From the NCBI GenBank assembly GCA_019059635.1, contig JAGVRJ010000003.1, positions 2,356,001 to 2,420,000 of the forward strand: a DNA stretch of 64,000 bases. Direction: 5' to 3'. Under the pieces are notes generated by a model. That model was given only the letters and a program-made list of their open reading frames with translations. It searched no databases and was not told where the DNA came from. Positions 43,393-56,917 of this stretch are shown piece after piece. Origin of the DNA: Proales similis (lineage: Eukaryota > Rotifera > Eurotatoria > Ploima > Proalidae). The translations under genes and the position numbers were made by a program. Position 1 is the stretch's first letter. Each line of letters starts with the position of its first letter.

Positions 43393-45339
43393 TCATTTCT
43401 TCTTCTTTTTCAACTTTTTCTTTTTGATTTTCTTGCTCGCCTTTAGGATGGCATTGAACAGACTCGTGTCGATCTTTTCACTCACTCTCACTGCCATCGA
43501 GCCGACCTTTTCTGAAATTTGTTTCATTTCCGTTAGTCCTGCTCATTCAAGTGATAGAAGTGAAGCGAAGAAGAGCCAAGCTTACTCAGTTTTCGATACT
43601 CGAGTGCGTTCAGTATGGCACTAGCGCTCATGTTGTCGATCGTGTTGCCTTCGAGGTCTATTTCGCTCGCGTCCGGCAAGTACTTTATGATTCTGCGCTG
43701 AATTGGAATAAAAATCAAACTCATTTTGAAAAGGCAAACGAACCTTTCGATAATTGAAATCGTTTTGTGAAGAATGTCCAATGAATTGAACTTGTTTGAG
43801 CCATCTTGGTAAACGTCGATTCCGTTGTCGGCCAAGTGGACTTTGGTGAAATATGGTCCAACCTTAGGCGGCAGAACTTCTTTCTTTTTCTTTTTTTTCT
43901 CTTTAAATTAACTTGGTCAAGTTCAGGCTGTCTGATCTACGGCCTGGTCCGAGTGGCTTACTTTTCTTTTTCTTCTTGTTGTCGGCATTCTCTTTCTTCT
44001 TGTCCTCGTCGTCGTCGTTGTTAGGTGCCGGCTCGTCACCAACCTTCACTTCTTCTCGTTCCCACAATGGCTTGTCGGCTTCTGTTTTTACAAATGAGCA
44101 AGAACCATTTGCCTTGAGTTTTTTAGTGGAGAGGGCGCACCTTCTTTGCGTCTACGCAGCTCTTCTTCACGCTTCTCTTTTTCCTCCTTTTCTATTTGCA
44201 GCGCTTTAGCTTCACAGTCAAGCGCAATCGCCTGGAGCAGATCGCACGCTCCTTGGCAGCCAAGCGCGTTGCCGTCCAAATAGAGTTCGCTGAGCGCCGT
44301 GGTTGAGAAAATCTCTCCCAAAAGCGGAGCCGATTTTTCGGTCAGATTGCAATAGTTGAGAGAAAGCGAAATCAGGCTTGTGTTGTTCTTCAGGCCATTG
44401 TACAGTTCCAACACTCCTTCGTCACCGAATCTTCGTTTAGACGAGTTAGCTGACCGCTGATGAGATCACACGCTCTGATTATCAGGCTTACTCGTTGTAG
44501 TCGAACGAAACGTGCGTGAGAAGGCGCTTGCAGTTAAAGCAGCTTGGACAGATTCTAAAGAAGACCAGCTCTTTCAAGCTTGATCAAGATTCCTTACTTG
44601 GCAAATCGAGCCAATGAATGGGGCTGCAGCATGTTGTCCATCAGTTCGACTTTTTTGACACCGTTCGACGGCATCTTGATGAAATGCGTCTGAATAGACG
44701 ACAATGAGGCGCCCTAACGTAAAACAGCCAGAGCAAGACGGCTTCGGGTGGTGTCAATTTACCAGCTCGACCATATCCATATACGAGAGAGGCAGGTCGA
44801 TAACATAAACTTCGACGCAGCTTGATATCTGCAAACGATTAAACGCCTTCATCAGCGGAAGCAAAAAAGTCTAAATTGGAAAATCACTCGATCAGTTTGA
44901 TGTGGTTTGTTTGATTTGAATTTAAAAAAAAAAACCTGTGGAGGCTTGTTGCCGCTGAGCTGAGAGGCCAGAAGTTCAACGGCCTCGTTGTCATCTCTGG
45001 ATCTTGCGTCTTTGAGAGCATCTCTGAATTGATTGTCGAGCTTGAACGCCGACTCTATTGGTCTAATCAGAATCTATAAATAGACACAAAGATCGGTGAA
45101 CGGAAGCTGTTGAACAGCGGTCGAGGTGGACAAGTCAGAGACACCTTTTTGACCAGAGCGTCTTCTTCGATGCAGTCTTTGACCATCCTGACAAAGTCCG
45201 GGAAGCAAACTGCGTTCATCTCGGCGCTGTACTGGTCGTAGTACTTTAACGCTTGGCGCAGAGTCATTTGGTTCACAGTCGGTCCGTCTTGTTTTGACTT
45301 TTTCTTTCCCTTTTTGCTCTTTTTTTTAGCACCCGCCAT
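43393..45339 (-). CDS. leucine-rich repeat protein with Lys-rich ends
   Basis: Multi-exon (about eight). I use the first in-frame ATG, 45339 (MAGAKKKSKKGKKKSK); the frame stays open upstream but without an ATG. After the Lys tract comes a conserved-looking helical region (TLRQALKYYDQYSAEM, FVRMVKDCIEED), then ribonuclease-inhibitor-type LRRs (LISLSLNYCNLTEKSAPLLG, LSELYLDGNALGCQGACDLL, ASEIDLEGNTIDNMSASAIL). A charged coiled insert (EKEEKEKREEELRRRKEG) interrupts them, and the C-terminus is again poly-Lys (KKIKKKKLKKKKK). LRR proteins of this type bind partners; many with Lys-rich ends are ciliary or axonemal, but I cannot name it. Exon borders between 44,400 and 45,060 are only approximate. 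Confidence 0.7.
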
Positions 45340-45742
45340 CTCTTTGTCGTCGGCCTTTGGTCCCTTCTTGTCTGCCAAGCGCTTTTCATTCTATTCTGCC
45401 AGAATATTCCCTCATGACACTGGTTGCCACGCAACCGCCAAGTAATTTCGCTTGCTCTCTCTCCCTCTCTCCTGCTCGCACTTAATCCTAGTGCAGCAGT
45501 AGAAGGTTCAAACGAGTCTGGCCAAAATTCACTTTCAAGTTAGAAATTTACAAAATTAGATAAACTTGAACAAGGTGCCCTTTGGCTTATATTCAAACTT
45601 GAGCTTTGTATGACACAAAATTTATTTTCATTTAGAAGACTAGAGTTTCAAAGTGGATGAGAAAAATAATTCAGCAGAAGATTAGAGCGATATGGAACAC
45701 GAATAGCAAAATTGCAAACAGCTGTTCTACTGTTCTAACTGT
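45340..45742. other. intergenic region between LRR gene and M13 peptidase
   Basis: About 400 bp with no gene; it holds the 3' flank of the peptidase gene and the 5' flank of the LRR gene, both minus strand. Confidence 0.4.
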
Positions 45743-48700
45743 TCACCAAATTTTACATTTTTGCTTCGGGTTCATGTTAGATCCGACCGGGCAATTGAAG
45801 ACTTGCGCAAACGCATTTGAATTGGCCACGCTGCCGATCACTCGATAGTTTGCCGGACTGTGCTGATCGACCGACAGCGACAAGTGAAGTGAGTCGGCTG
45901 TGCTCTTGGAGCACCAAGTCTGTGCAGCGTGTTAAATGAGTTGGAGACGAAAGGAGGAAGGCGGAGGAGACTTACTTGAGCAAACGAGATGAAAAACAGC
46001 TGCTTGTGGTCGAATCTGAGCAAAGGCAGCGGCTGCTCTTCGCCGTTTTCCTTTACCCACTGCAGATAGGCGTCGAACGCCGAGCCAAGTCCGCCGTTGT
46101 CTGCAATATTTTCGCCTTTTAATTATTTCAAGATTTCAAATTTTAATAACAGCAAATTGGATGGGCTTATCCGAGAGCTTACCGAGCGTCTGCACTCCGT
46201 TTATGCTCTCTTGGTTTATTTTATAGTTAGAGTACTGTTCTATCATGCATTTAGACGCGTTCTTGAATGCCTCGATCGTTTCGTTTTTCCACCACTGGTG
46301 CATTAGACCGTCCTTGTCGTATTCGCGGCCAGAGTCATCGAAGCCGTGCGTCAGCTCGTGGCCCATCACTGCTCCTATTGAGCCGTAATTCACCGAAGTC
46401 GGACTAAGTCGGACAAACGTTTAAGAATCGATCTATCGACTAGGCGTTTTGCCTTCTTACTTGTCCGGATGAAACAACGGCTCTCTGAGTATGCCGCCTT
46501 TTTAAATATTCTACTCTTAATTGGGACTCGCGCGACCAAAAAAGGCGGCCAAATCTTACTCGGAAACACAATTTGATTTCGGGTCGGAGAATAGTAGGCA
46601 TTCACTGCCGGCGCAGTCATCTCCCATCTTGACAAAACACAGACCGTGAGGTAGAGTCAAACAAAAAACGCCAAATCTCTCTCACTCTGATTTGTTGACT
46701 TTGGTGCGATAGGTGACCACCTCAGACCTCAGTGCGTATTCAATCAGTCTGATCTCATTTCCAAAGTAGTCGTCTTGCTCAATTCGCAGATCAGCGTATC
46801 TAGCCGAGCAATAATTTGAAAAATGTTTGACAAAAAAGGATCCAGGACGTTCCTGTTACCTCAATTCGAGCGCTTTTTGGTCATCCAAAAAGTCCGGATA
46901 GCCAATGAGGTCTTCGACCCGGTCGACTTTTTCCTCGGCCAGCTTTTTCGTCTCCTCGTCCATCCATTCGATGGTCTTGAAGTTCTCCACAAACGATCTT
47001 TTTATGCTCATGATCATTTTTCGCGCCTGAGCCTTTGTCTCGCGTGACGACTTGCGCAGGAACAGTTTAGAAATGGCGTAGCCCAGGCCGAATATGTTGT
47101 CCGCTCGATCTACACACGACTGCCATCGTTCGATTGGACTTGATCCTTTTAGAACAGAGTTTTGCCCGATTCTGTAACTTTGTCAAGCTCAAATTAAAGT
47201 GTTTACCGTAAATGACCTCTCCGATTGTGATGGCCTCCTTGCGGTATTCGTCAGACAAAAATGGCATCGCAAACTTGATCAAGTGCATGATGACGGCGAA
47301 TCTGGGAATGTCTGCCCTTGAGGTGTTGCTGTTCAAATAGGATTCGAGTAGAACGTTCAAGTTGTTGAAATAGTCGAGGCCCATCACAATTATCGTGTCG
47401 TCGCCGGTCAGCTTCTCTTTCGAGCCATATTTGCTCAGAAATCGATTGAGATGGTCAGTCCAGTTGAAAAACGGCGCATGTTTCTCGTTCAAATCCTTCA
47501 AAGAGACTTTTTTGTACATTTCGTCGATTTTGGCCAATTTCTCGGTCGGATCTGAAGCCAAAACAGCTAATAGAACGAGACACGCTCCCGTTTGAGTCAT
47601 TCGAGCTTACACATGATGTTGGCCAGTTCGGTCTCAAACTTGACAAACTCGTCAATTTTTTTCTCTACGTCATTGAGGGGCCCGTACAAATGAGCGAGGA
47701 CTTTGGCCATTGACTTTTTGTAAGTTTCAATGACCTTGAATCGTCAGAAATGATTGGTTCGTGAACTGCTCATTGGCCCATACTGCTGGCGCTTACCTTT
47801 AAATTGGTCTCCGAGCTCGCATTTATGTAATAGGAGCGTTCAAGTCCTAGAGCGCCTTGTATGATCTTTGCAAACGAGAGTGTTAAGGATCAGATTGCAT
47901 CTGGTTTGACAGGCAGCGAAAGGGCAAACCTCGATATTAGAGTACGATGAGTTCTTGTCATCGTCGAGCACATTCAGGTCGAACATTGTATTGAGGCCGT
48001 AATTCAGCTGGATAAATTCGAGCAGCTCTTTGAAAGAGGCATTTATGACAAGATCATTGCTTTGTGATTTATTGACCAGATTGACGAGAATGTCGAGCAG
48101 CGGCTTCGCTTTTCGCTCCTCTATTGTGCCATTCCTGTCCAAACAAGACTTGTAAAAGTGCTTTGCTTTCACCTCGGCTCGAGTGATCTCCGGATAGGTG
48201 ACGTTTGATTCTAATTGATTTTTGACAATCAGTTGATTCTTGTAGGAAATTACACTCAGAGTGCCCCAGCGAGGGTAGCCGCGCGGTATCAAATTTTCCT
48301 CTTCCCAAGAGCCGCAGGCGAACTCGTAGAAGTTGTCGCACGGGTTCACTTTGTAGTCGATTGAGTTGTGCATTTTGGCCGCCAGCAAAATGCAGTTTGA
48401 GCTCAGACACGATTCATTGTTTTGCTTTGACTGACTCGACTCGGCTTGCTTGCGCGCCGCTACACAGAACATGAGGAGTACCATGGCCACCATTAAAACG
48501 GATACTAGGATGGTGAATTTGAAAAACGCTCGACCACTGGACGGCGGCGGTTCTCTCGAAGCCAGAACGGAAAATTTCACCTCCGTGTCGCCGTCCACCG
48601 TCTCAGTGAGAAACGAATCGTCTTTAACTGTGATTTCCACGTAGCTCGGCTCTTCGATTTGCTGCGGATCGTTGGAGATGGCGTTCATTGCAAAGTTGTT

Positions 48701-48817
48701 CTGACTGCCCTGCTGGCCTTTGATCGGCTCGGATTGGACGCGATCGGCCTGAGCAACAGTGTCCGCTGATTTGTTTCGAAGAATGTTATACTTCACACCT
48801 GTGCTGGACTGATTCAT
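45743..48817 (-). CDS. M13 zinc metallopeptidase, neprilysin/ECE-like, type II membrane
   Basis: About nine exons from ATG 48817 to the stop after QKCKIW at 45743; about 770-800 aa. The N-terminal cytosolic part is about 100 residues. One membrane anchor follows ([20 protein letters not shown]), then the Cys-rich ectodomain starting SCLSSNCI...[14 protein letters not shown], typical of M13. Substrate-binding [18 protein letters not shown] precedes the zinc motif HELTH at 46346-46360, and the third ligand is in GENIADNGG. The C-terminus [16 protein letters not shown] is the M13 hallmark. It is predicted to be an ectoenzyme that cuts small peptides such as neuropeptides. The cytosolic tail has no visible dileucine motif. 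Membership of the neprilysin or ECE branch cannot be settled by eye. Confidence 0.92.
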
Positions 48818-50504
48818 TTGAGGGGGTGTCGAGTTAAAGGGGGATGGGGAGTAAGCACAGCAAGTATGATCTAAATACGCATCAACAGATGGAAATTAGA
48901 CGGGCGCGTATAAAAGATTTAATGCGCCCAGAAGCATGCGCAACTGACTAAAACGGCTATTTGCATTGGCTTTTATCACGCTTGATTAGGACTCGTCGAA
49001 TGGCCAGCCAAATACCAAACGGGCTTAATCATGTGGAAATCAAATCAAAAATTGCATGCCACACCACTCGGCACATACTTGCTTATTTGTATTCTGCTAG
49101 TTCGATCTAGTTCGATCGCTCTTGTGCGTGATTACAGCGAAAGCGAGTGTGGTCATTAGCGGCAGTGCTATTCGCCTGCGCTTCAGCCCAGCCTGGAATC
49201 AAATAGGAAAAAAAAACGGATGCAAATATATGATGTTATCTCGTCTATTCAAAGCGCATATTTTCTGCCCTTAATAACATTATGCGATGCGATCCGGTTG
49301 CAGCTGGCACTGCTTTTATGCAAAAACTGCACGCGCTGACTAGGCGAGAAAAATCGATAAAACTGAAAGAAGAGACTGAAAACATTAGTCAGGCAACGCG
49401 TCACGGTCCAGGCAATGCAGCTCTAATTGAAAATTAATTTCTCTCTGTTATACAACTGAAGTAAAGCGCATTTGGCGTTTATCTTGAAATTAAATCCAAG
49501 ATTAAGATTATTAGAGGTGTCGGCCATCTGCGACTTAGCATTTAGACGAGGAGTTGGCGCAGTCGATCGAAGAGCAGAGCAGGTGCTGCAGTTTGTTTGG
49601 AATGATGACTGCCTCTAATCAAACAGACTGCGACAAGCACACACTAGAGCTACAGCGACTACGACTACGACGACGACGACTACGACGACAAGTCTAATAG
49701 ATGCGGCGGACACGATCTGCGCTCGACTTGCCAAATATTAGACTTGACGGCTAATTCAATAAGAAAAGAAAAACAGCAGCAGAAAAATAGAAAAAGAAAA
49801 CAAGAGACCAATAACAGGACGTGTGTTTGGTTTAATCTAAATCCATTGCGTTTATTTGCTCGTGGCTGTAAATAGAAATCTCAGTGTCTGTCCGATGGGA
49901 ATCGAAGCAAAATAAGAGAGCAAAGGAATGAAAAAACGGTGGCTTTGCTAACCGCGTCTTGTTAAATCGGATAGGGCATTGTCTGGATGGATAGCAGCGC
50001 CGCTAGAGAGTTAATATTAATAACTGAGTCCTCTCTTAATCGCGCGTCAGTCAGAGTAGCGCAGCAGGCCCTTCAGGCTCATTGAAGCCTATGGGCAGCT
50101 AATCGAGCTTATCAAGTAGATCAAAAGCGAGCCGTTGCCTTACCAGTTCTCATACAGATTTCTATGGGCCGTTTCCTTCCCCAAGAAATTGACGGCTTCG
50201 GATCTGGCCTAATTACAGCAGAGAGCGAGCGAGAAAAAAAAACGCTCGACTGATGAAATCCAAGCGCGCCCACTCGAGTTTGAGTCGACAAGCCACTATA
50301 AACGCCATTCCACTTTATGACCCAAATAGTTTCTAATTAGAAATTTTGATCGGCGTTTGTGGCTGGCTTGCTTGGATTCACTCTGGACGTATTTAATCTT
50401 CTTCGTTTTTTTTTTATTATTTAATTATTTTCTTTAATGGAATAGAATAAGTGTGGCTGCTTAATGAGATCCCATTAAGTTCAATACGGTCCTAGACGCT
50501 CTTT
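48818..50504. other. 1.7-kb intergenic region
   Basis: No gene is seen. It contains the promoter side of the M13 peptidase gene and the 3' flank of PCCA, with a (GAC/GACTAC)n microsatellite at about 49,655-49,689 and A-rich tracts. Confidence 0.45.
49655..49689. repeat. GAC/TAC trinucleotide microsatellite
   Basis: A run of ACGACTACGACGACGACGAC units in non-coding DNA. Confidence 0.6.
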
Positions 50505-53157
50505 TCACTCGAGCTCAATTAAAATTTTTCCCTCCTCGACTGTTTCGCCGACCTTGGCAAGTATCTTCTTCACCTAAACGGTTTCAAGACAAGTTTGAAA
50601 TGCGCGCTAAATAAAGCCCCACTGTTGCCCTGCTCTTACCACTCCGCTTCTGGCAGCGCACAAATTGTTTTGCATTTTCATTGCCTCGACCGCGCAGATT
50701 TCCTGGCCCTCGTTGACTTTTTGGCCGACCTCGACAGAAATCGAACGCAGCACACCGGGCATTGGCGATTGCACCACCGACGAGAGATCGATTTTCTTCT
50801 TCGGCAGCATGTACTTCAACTTGTCGTGCGCCTTTCGAGTGTACACTTGGAGATGGAACTTGGAAACAACAGAATTTTATTTCTTCCTCTAGGATCACAA
50901 TTGCCCAATGTTCTACCTTGGTGCCCATGTACTGGAGGCTGACTTTGCCGCCGGCGTCACGCGAAATGAGCTGAATAGTCAGAGATTGGTCGCCGTTGAG
51001 CTTGGCGTTCACCACCTCGTCGCTGAGATAGAATGAGTCGTCGACTGTGACTTGTTCTGAGCCATTAATATTGACCTTGGCAATTAATTCTTTATTTATG
51101 TTGAAGACTTTAGCCGGACGGGAGTTGTTGTTACCTCGAACTTGTCGCCGTTTTTAACCACTTTGCACTCGTGCTTTTGCGCTCCGTCCAAAATGACAAA
51201 TTCAAGATCTTCGTTTCTGACTTTTGTGCTGTTTCAAAACAGAAAATTGAAGCTTGAAAAGCGAACAAAACGATTCAAAATATAAACCTGGACGCGTTGA
51301 TGAATTCAGTGTTTCTGAGCATGTCCTTGGCATAGATGACGGCACCCATCGCGACCAAATTGATTGACTCGGTGCTGGAGAGCTTCTTGCCCTGGAATCC
51401 TTCTGGATACGTCTGGTACAAGTATTTGGTGCTAAAGTCGCCGGAGACGAACTTGGGCTCAGTGCAAATGTCTCGTAGAAGAGGAATGTTGTTTGTAACT
51501 CCTCTGATCACATAATTGTCCAGCGCCTGGCTCATCAGGTTCAGCGCAGTGCCTCTGTCTGGTCCATAAGTGACCAATTTGCAAATCATCGGATCGTAGT
51601 AGATGCTGATCTCGCTGCCCTCTTCGATGCCGCTGTCGCATCGTACATTTGGCACTGAGTGAGGCTCTTTGTAAGAAGAGAGGCGGCCGATTGACGGCAG
51701 ACCGAAATTCTTGTACGGATCCTCGGCGTATACTCGCGACTCAAACGCCCAGCCGTTTATTCCGATGTCCTTCTGGCCGAATCGAAGAGGAAGCCCCTTG
51801 GCCACTCGAATCATCTCTTGGACCAGATCGACTCCGGTGATGCATTCAGTGATCGGGTGCTCGACTTGAAGACGCGTGTTCATTTCCAAAAAGTAAAAGT
51901 TCTTTTGAGAATCGACCAAAAACTCGACTGTTCCAGCCGACGAGTACTCGACGGCCTTGGCCAGTGCGACAGCTTGCTCGCCCATTTTGCGTCTCGTGTC
52001 GGGATCGATGAAGCTGCTCGGAGCTTCTTCAATCACCTTTTGATTGCGCCTTTGGATCGAGCACTCGCGCTCGTTCAAATAAACTGTGTTTCCATGTCGA
52101 TCGCCAAGAATCTAAGTCGCGTTGGCAGCGAGTAGCAGAACGATTAAAATCGAGCGAGGAATTGTAAACGTGATTCAAAATGCCTCACCTGAAGTTCTAT
52201 GTGACGAGGATTGTCGATGAACTTTTCGACCAGAATGCGATCGTCGCCAAAACTGGAAGCAGCCTCCGCCTTTGAAAGTTTGAAGCCTTCGACGGCCTCG
52301 TGGTCGTTCCAGGCGATTCGCATTCCCTTGCCACCGCCGCCAGCCGATGCTTTGATCATCACCGGGTAGCCGATGTTGTTGGCGATTTCCAAGCAGTGTT
52401 TCTCGTCGTTTATGACTCCGTCGAAGCCCGGAATTATATTGACCTTGGCTTCTTTGGCAATTCGCTTGCTCATTATCTTGTCGCCCATGGCCATGATGGA
52501 TTTGCTCGATGGGCCGATGAACTCGACGTTTATGTCGGCAAGGCGCTGCGCGAAGTGCATATTCTCTGACAAAAATCCGTATCCCGGGTGAACCTAGATT
52601 AAGTCTTAACGAGGCCTCTGCTGTAGAGCCAACAACTGGGCGCCTACCGCTTCGGCTTTGGTTTGCTGAATGGCATCAATGATCGCGTCGACGTTCAAGT
52701 AACTCTTAATCGATGGCGCCGGACCGATGCAGACTTTCTCGTCGGCCATTTTAACGTGAAGCTGTTGGCAACTAACATAAATGGATGTGAAGAGCAGGAT
52801 GGGGCAGGTTGACTCTCACCGAGTTGTAGTCGACATCCGAGTGAACAGCGACGGTTTTGATACCCATCGCTCGGCAAGTTTTGATCACACGGCAAGCGAT
52901 CTCTCCACGATTGGCGATTAGAATTTTGCCGAACTTCTATGCGATTCGAATAGGAGATTGAAGTTGTCTTGCAAACTTGCTCCTCTCGTCTCTATTTCTC
53001 TATTTACCGTCTCAGAGTCGTCGATTTTGCTCAAGAAATATATGCTGCGGTCAAACTCATCGCGGCTACGAGCGACATGATGCTGATATCTCTCGGCCTG
53101 CTGCAGAACCAGACTTCGCTTAATCACACTTAGGTTCTTTAAATGCTTTATTTGCAT
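50505..53157 (-). CDS. PCCA: propionyl-CoA carboxylase alpha subunit
   Basis: About nine exons from ATG 53157 ([17 protein letters not shown], a mitochondrial presequence) to the stop after KILIELE at 50505. The biotin carboxylase half has [29 protein letters not shown], the ATP-grasp Gly loop [37 protein letters not shown] and [20 protein letters not shown]. The C-terminal biotin-carrier domain has [16 protein letters not shown] and the biotinylated Lys in VEAMKMQN. The sequence [34 protein letters not shown]-type block and the [15 protein letters not shown] region match PCCA rather than MCCC1 or acetyl-CoA carboxylase. With PCCB it carboxylates propionyl-CoA in the matrix. PCCB is not in this window. 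Confidence 0.93.
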
Positions 53158-55365
53158 TTTGAACTCAATCAACTCGGGCTTTTCTTTTTGGGTGAATCTG
53201 AATTAAACAATTGAACGATGAAATTCAATTTCGGAAAAATTTGCCTGCCTCTCTCTCTCTCTGCCTATCTCTCTGCGAGCATCTCACAGAAACAGAAAGA
53301 AGAGCTGAAATGAGAAGGAAAAGAAGAAGAAGATTTATTTCTGCTTTAAACTTCTATTTTCTGAATCGCTCAAGTTCTATTTAAGCATTTCACGACGCAG
53401 TCGCGTTAGAGGGCGTTGCTTTCTTATTTAAAGCGCATGAACGAATAAGAAAGAATGTTCGAATGTTCGCAAGTTATAAGCGCGTGCACGCCTGGCAAAT
53501 ATAAGTTAAGAGCCGGGCGTGACGATCAGGTCGACAAACAATTTTTATAAAAACTTGACGTGACAGCTAGATCTGCTCGACCACTTGGACAGTTCAAAAG
53601 ACACTGTCAGGAATCAGCAAACCTTCGTCCCTTCTTTTTCACTACCTGTTTTATTTCAAAAGCCCTTGATCTACTTTATTTCAACCCTAACTTTTCTACT
53701 TTTTATTTGGGTGTTTGAGATTTGAATCAGAAGCAAAATTTTTCACCAGCTAAGCATCGTAATGCGGTGCTTTCTAAAGCGCAAAGAGCATTTCTCTCCT
53801 TTCTTCTAAGGGAAATGAATATGAAAGGGGAAGAATAAAGAGATGGAAGGTGGAAGCCCATTCAAGTTCCAGGCAATTAAACTGCTCAAGCTAGAACAAG
53901 AGCATAATTTGGCGAATGCCTTGGTCGACTCGGCAGAGAGTATTGCGATGGCCTCATAAACTAAATTTGATTGTTAAGAAGAATCGTTGCTCAATGAATT
54001 ATGATTTAGAATTGGGATTGAGAAACCGCACGACACCGAGTCGAGCGAGTTTAAGGGCATCCTTCGATTACAAGCAACTTGGACGCATAATACAATTCAA
54101 CCGGCTAATTCATATCCCAAAACGTAGCTGCCCATGTTGCCGGTAGAGATTGTGTGCGCGCGTGTGGTGGCGATGCAAGACGCTGAATCACTTAGTTGAA
54201 GGAGTAGAGAGACTCAGCCCTCAGTAATCGAGCGAAATAATAATGAATTCTTGAATTGGCCGAACAAATCAGCGAATAAAATAAAATAAAGCAACGCAGA
54301 GCGAGAATGAGAATAAGAGAGAGAGAGAGAGAGAGAAGGGGGAGGGAGCGAGGCAAAGGAGAGAGCAAAGAAATTTTGAATTTCTGGAGGCCAGATGAGC
54401 TTGTAGTTGGTTTGGGACATAATGGCGTGGTAATAATGAAATACACGAAAGGCGGATGAAGCGTTACGAAACGAACTTGAACGAACGAGATTTGGTAATT
54501 ATGAACCATGAGCGCACTCATTATGAAGCCGAGGCAGTTTGAACGAAAACAACTATTTCGATACATAATATATCTGAGGCAGCCCCCGCCCCAAAACCCT
54601 TGATTCATTCAGTTTTTTCTCCCTTGCCCGATAGTAGATTGCATAAAATATTTCGTAGTATATTTTTCTAACCACGTCCTTTTTACGCTTTTTTTTTCCT
54701 TTCATTATTCTCTACGCGCCTACTCGCTTACTCGCCTCGGCTTGCGTTCATTTATGCAATTTTATGTAATAAAGTGCGCTCGAGATCGTAAATTCACCCA
54801 GATTCGCCTTCGCCCGCTCTCGCCCGACCCAGCCCACACCAACTAGCGTTAGCTGCTCGGCCTCCAAAAACCGTTCTATCTTGAATGCATTTTACTTTGC
54901 TCGTCATGGTCTCACCATCCAATGCATCAGTTATATAATCGCTATTGACCAACTAGCCTTCGATTTGTGACTGTCATTTTTTTCTCCACTTGCCCCTCAC
55001 AACAACATTTCGATATGAGGGCTTTTTCGTTTTAAATTTTCAGTTGCTTGCTGGAATTTTCGAACGATCGCAATTGCGTCTTTTGAGTCATTTCAATCAT
55101 TCATTTGCGAATTATTTTATCATCTAGAATCCGTTTGGTTAGCTTTTTTTACTAAACGCCTGCAAGCCATTTGTGAGCATATCAAGGTCAATATCAAGAA
55201 AGAATAGCCAAGAACGAATGCCAAAACTGCAAGCATGAAGTTCTGAGCAACGATTGAGGCACGCATACAATTGCTGGACTTGAGCTTGGTCGCACCTATA
55301 TACAACCAATTTAATTGTTGAGTGTATAAGTGAATTGGAAATTTTCTGCAAGCTTCCATAATAAA
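53158..55365. promoter_or_regulatory. 2.2-kb divergent intergenic region
   Basis: It separates PCCA (minus) from the bZIP gene (plus). It has CT runs at 53,250-53,275 and a (GA)10 tract at 54,316-54,336. The open frames here (53,916-54,146 and 54,192-54,608) are low complexity and unsupported. I infer regulatory DNA for the bZIP gene. Confidence 0.4.
54316..54336. repeat. (GA)n microsatellite
   Basis: An uninterrupted run of about ten GA units, followed by G-rich sequence. Confidence 0.7.
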
Positions 55366-56917
55366 ATGGAACAGATGCAAGTTTACGCCGGATATGACGA
55401 CTGTCAATCGAAGAGGAACCTCGGTCCTGGAGAGAATCACGAGAAGACAAGCGGCTATCATTTGGATTCGGAGGGTCGCATTGCTAAATTAAGCAACGAC
55501 GACATGTCACTAATACTTAATCAAAACGTCGATTGCTACAAGCAGATGAACTATTTGGGCGCTAGCGCCAATAACAAGAACGGCCATATGGCAGCCGAGT
55601 CCTATCACAATACGTATCCGGGCTCCAGTGGCTCTTACAATCAGTCCAACTCGCCCACAACTTCTTCTATCTCAGGTATCGACATATGTAATCAAATGAT
55701 TTCTCCGACCTCTTCTTCGCCTTCTTCGTCCACAAATGAAAACGCATCGACCACTTACGCGACACTAACGAATTCAATTCTGAACGGCACTCTCACTCCT
55801 CCGCCTGATCCCAGTCTAGGTAAAAATTTGAGTTTTGACTGCAGCTCTTAAAATGAAACATGAATTTGATCTATTGCAGCATTGTCGGGCATTTCTATTG
55901 ATTCGGCTTCATCGATGTTTAATCCGTTCATATTGAAAGGTAAGGCAAAGCAAACATTCTCAAGGTCAATTATTTTTAATATCTCATCCTTAAATGAATT
56001 TCTCTCACTTCAAGCCGAAAATATTCAACAATTGTTAGAATCGAATGGCAATCAGGGATACAGGCAGCAGAGCTATCACAGTAGTGCGAGCCAGGCTTTC
56101 AAAGCCCACCCAAACATGCACAATAGCTTGATTGAGTCGAGCAACAACAACAATATGGGCACATCAATACATAATAACTCAGGTCTATCTATGAACGAGA
56201 AGCAGCATGGACAGCAAGTCGTAAACACAGGTCTAACATCAGTGCCTCAGAATTCTGTAAATAAATACGGACGGTTTGAATCGAATAAGCCGCAAGCAAA
56301 TTTATGTGAATTGTCCAACTCTTCGTTCGTTTCATCATCGTCGAACGGATCGAACACCGACACAAATTCAACAGTATTTCATTCGGGCAACTCTTCCTCT
56401 CAGACTGGCTCGAAGAGAACACGAGTGAGCAAGCCGATCAGCGACAAAGAGAAAGATTGCAAGTACTTTGAGAGGAGAAAGCGAAACAACGTCGCGGCCA
56501 AAAAGTCCAGGGACGCGCGAAAACAACGAGAAGACGAAATAGCCATCAAATAGACGAAATAGACGAAAAGAGAATTCGATTCTTAAAGCTCAGCTACAAA
56601 CACTTAAAGATGAAGCTCAGCAGCTGAGGATTCTCTTGGCGCAGAAAAAGAGCCAAATTATGAATAACAATTGCTCGAATTGTTCAGGCATGGCACCGCA
56701 GTCCGTCTCGTGTTCAAAACAAAACGGATTAAACATGATGAATAGCGCTTACTCGAGTTTAAACCTAACCTCAAGTTTAAATCCTTTTGACAACCCCGCC
56801 GAGGCAGTGAATTTAATGGACAAACAGCCGAATCATTCGCAGTCGGCAATTTCGAATATGAACCCAGCCAACATGTACGTTCAACATCCTGCCCAAAACA
56901 GAAGCACTTTGTTATGA
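55366..56917 (+). CDS. bZIP transcription factor, PAR/C-EBP-like, with a reading-frame break
   Basis: Three exons: 55366 to the G before GTAAAAATT near 55,820, a short exon encoding ALSGISIDSASSMFNPFILK, and a third from the AAG acceptor near 56,013. The N-terminal 300 residues are Ser/Asn/Gln-rich, as in activation regions. The basic region KYFERRKRNNVAAKKSRDAR with REDEIAIK matches the PAR family (HLF/TEF, NFIL3, CES-2), which bind TTACGTAA-type sites. A break follows EIAIK: in-frame TAG at 56551 and again at 56560. The leucine zipper (SILKAQLQTLKDEAQQLRIL) continues in the +1 frame to the stop at 56917. No GT or GC donor lies at the break, so splicing does not explain it. Sequencing error, mutation or +1 frameshifting remain possible. 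Confidence 0.75.

Noticed and set aside
54192-54608. A 138-aa minus-strand frame with a Leu/Ser run
   Set aside because: The Leu/Ser run is translation of the (GA)n microsatellite.
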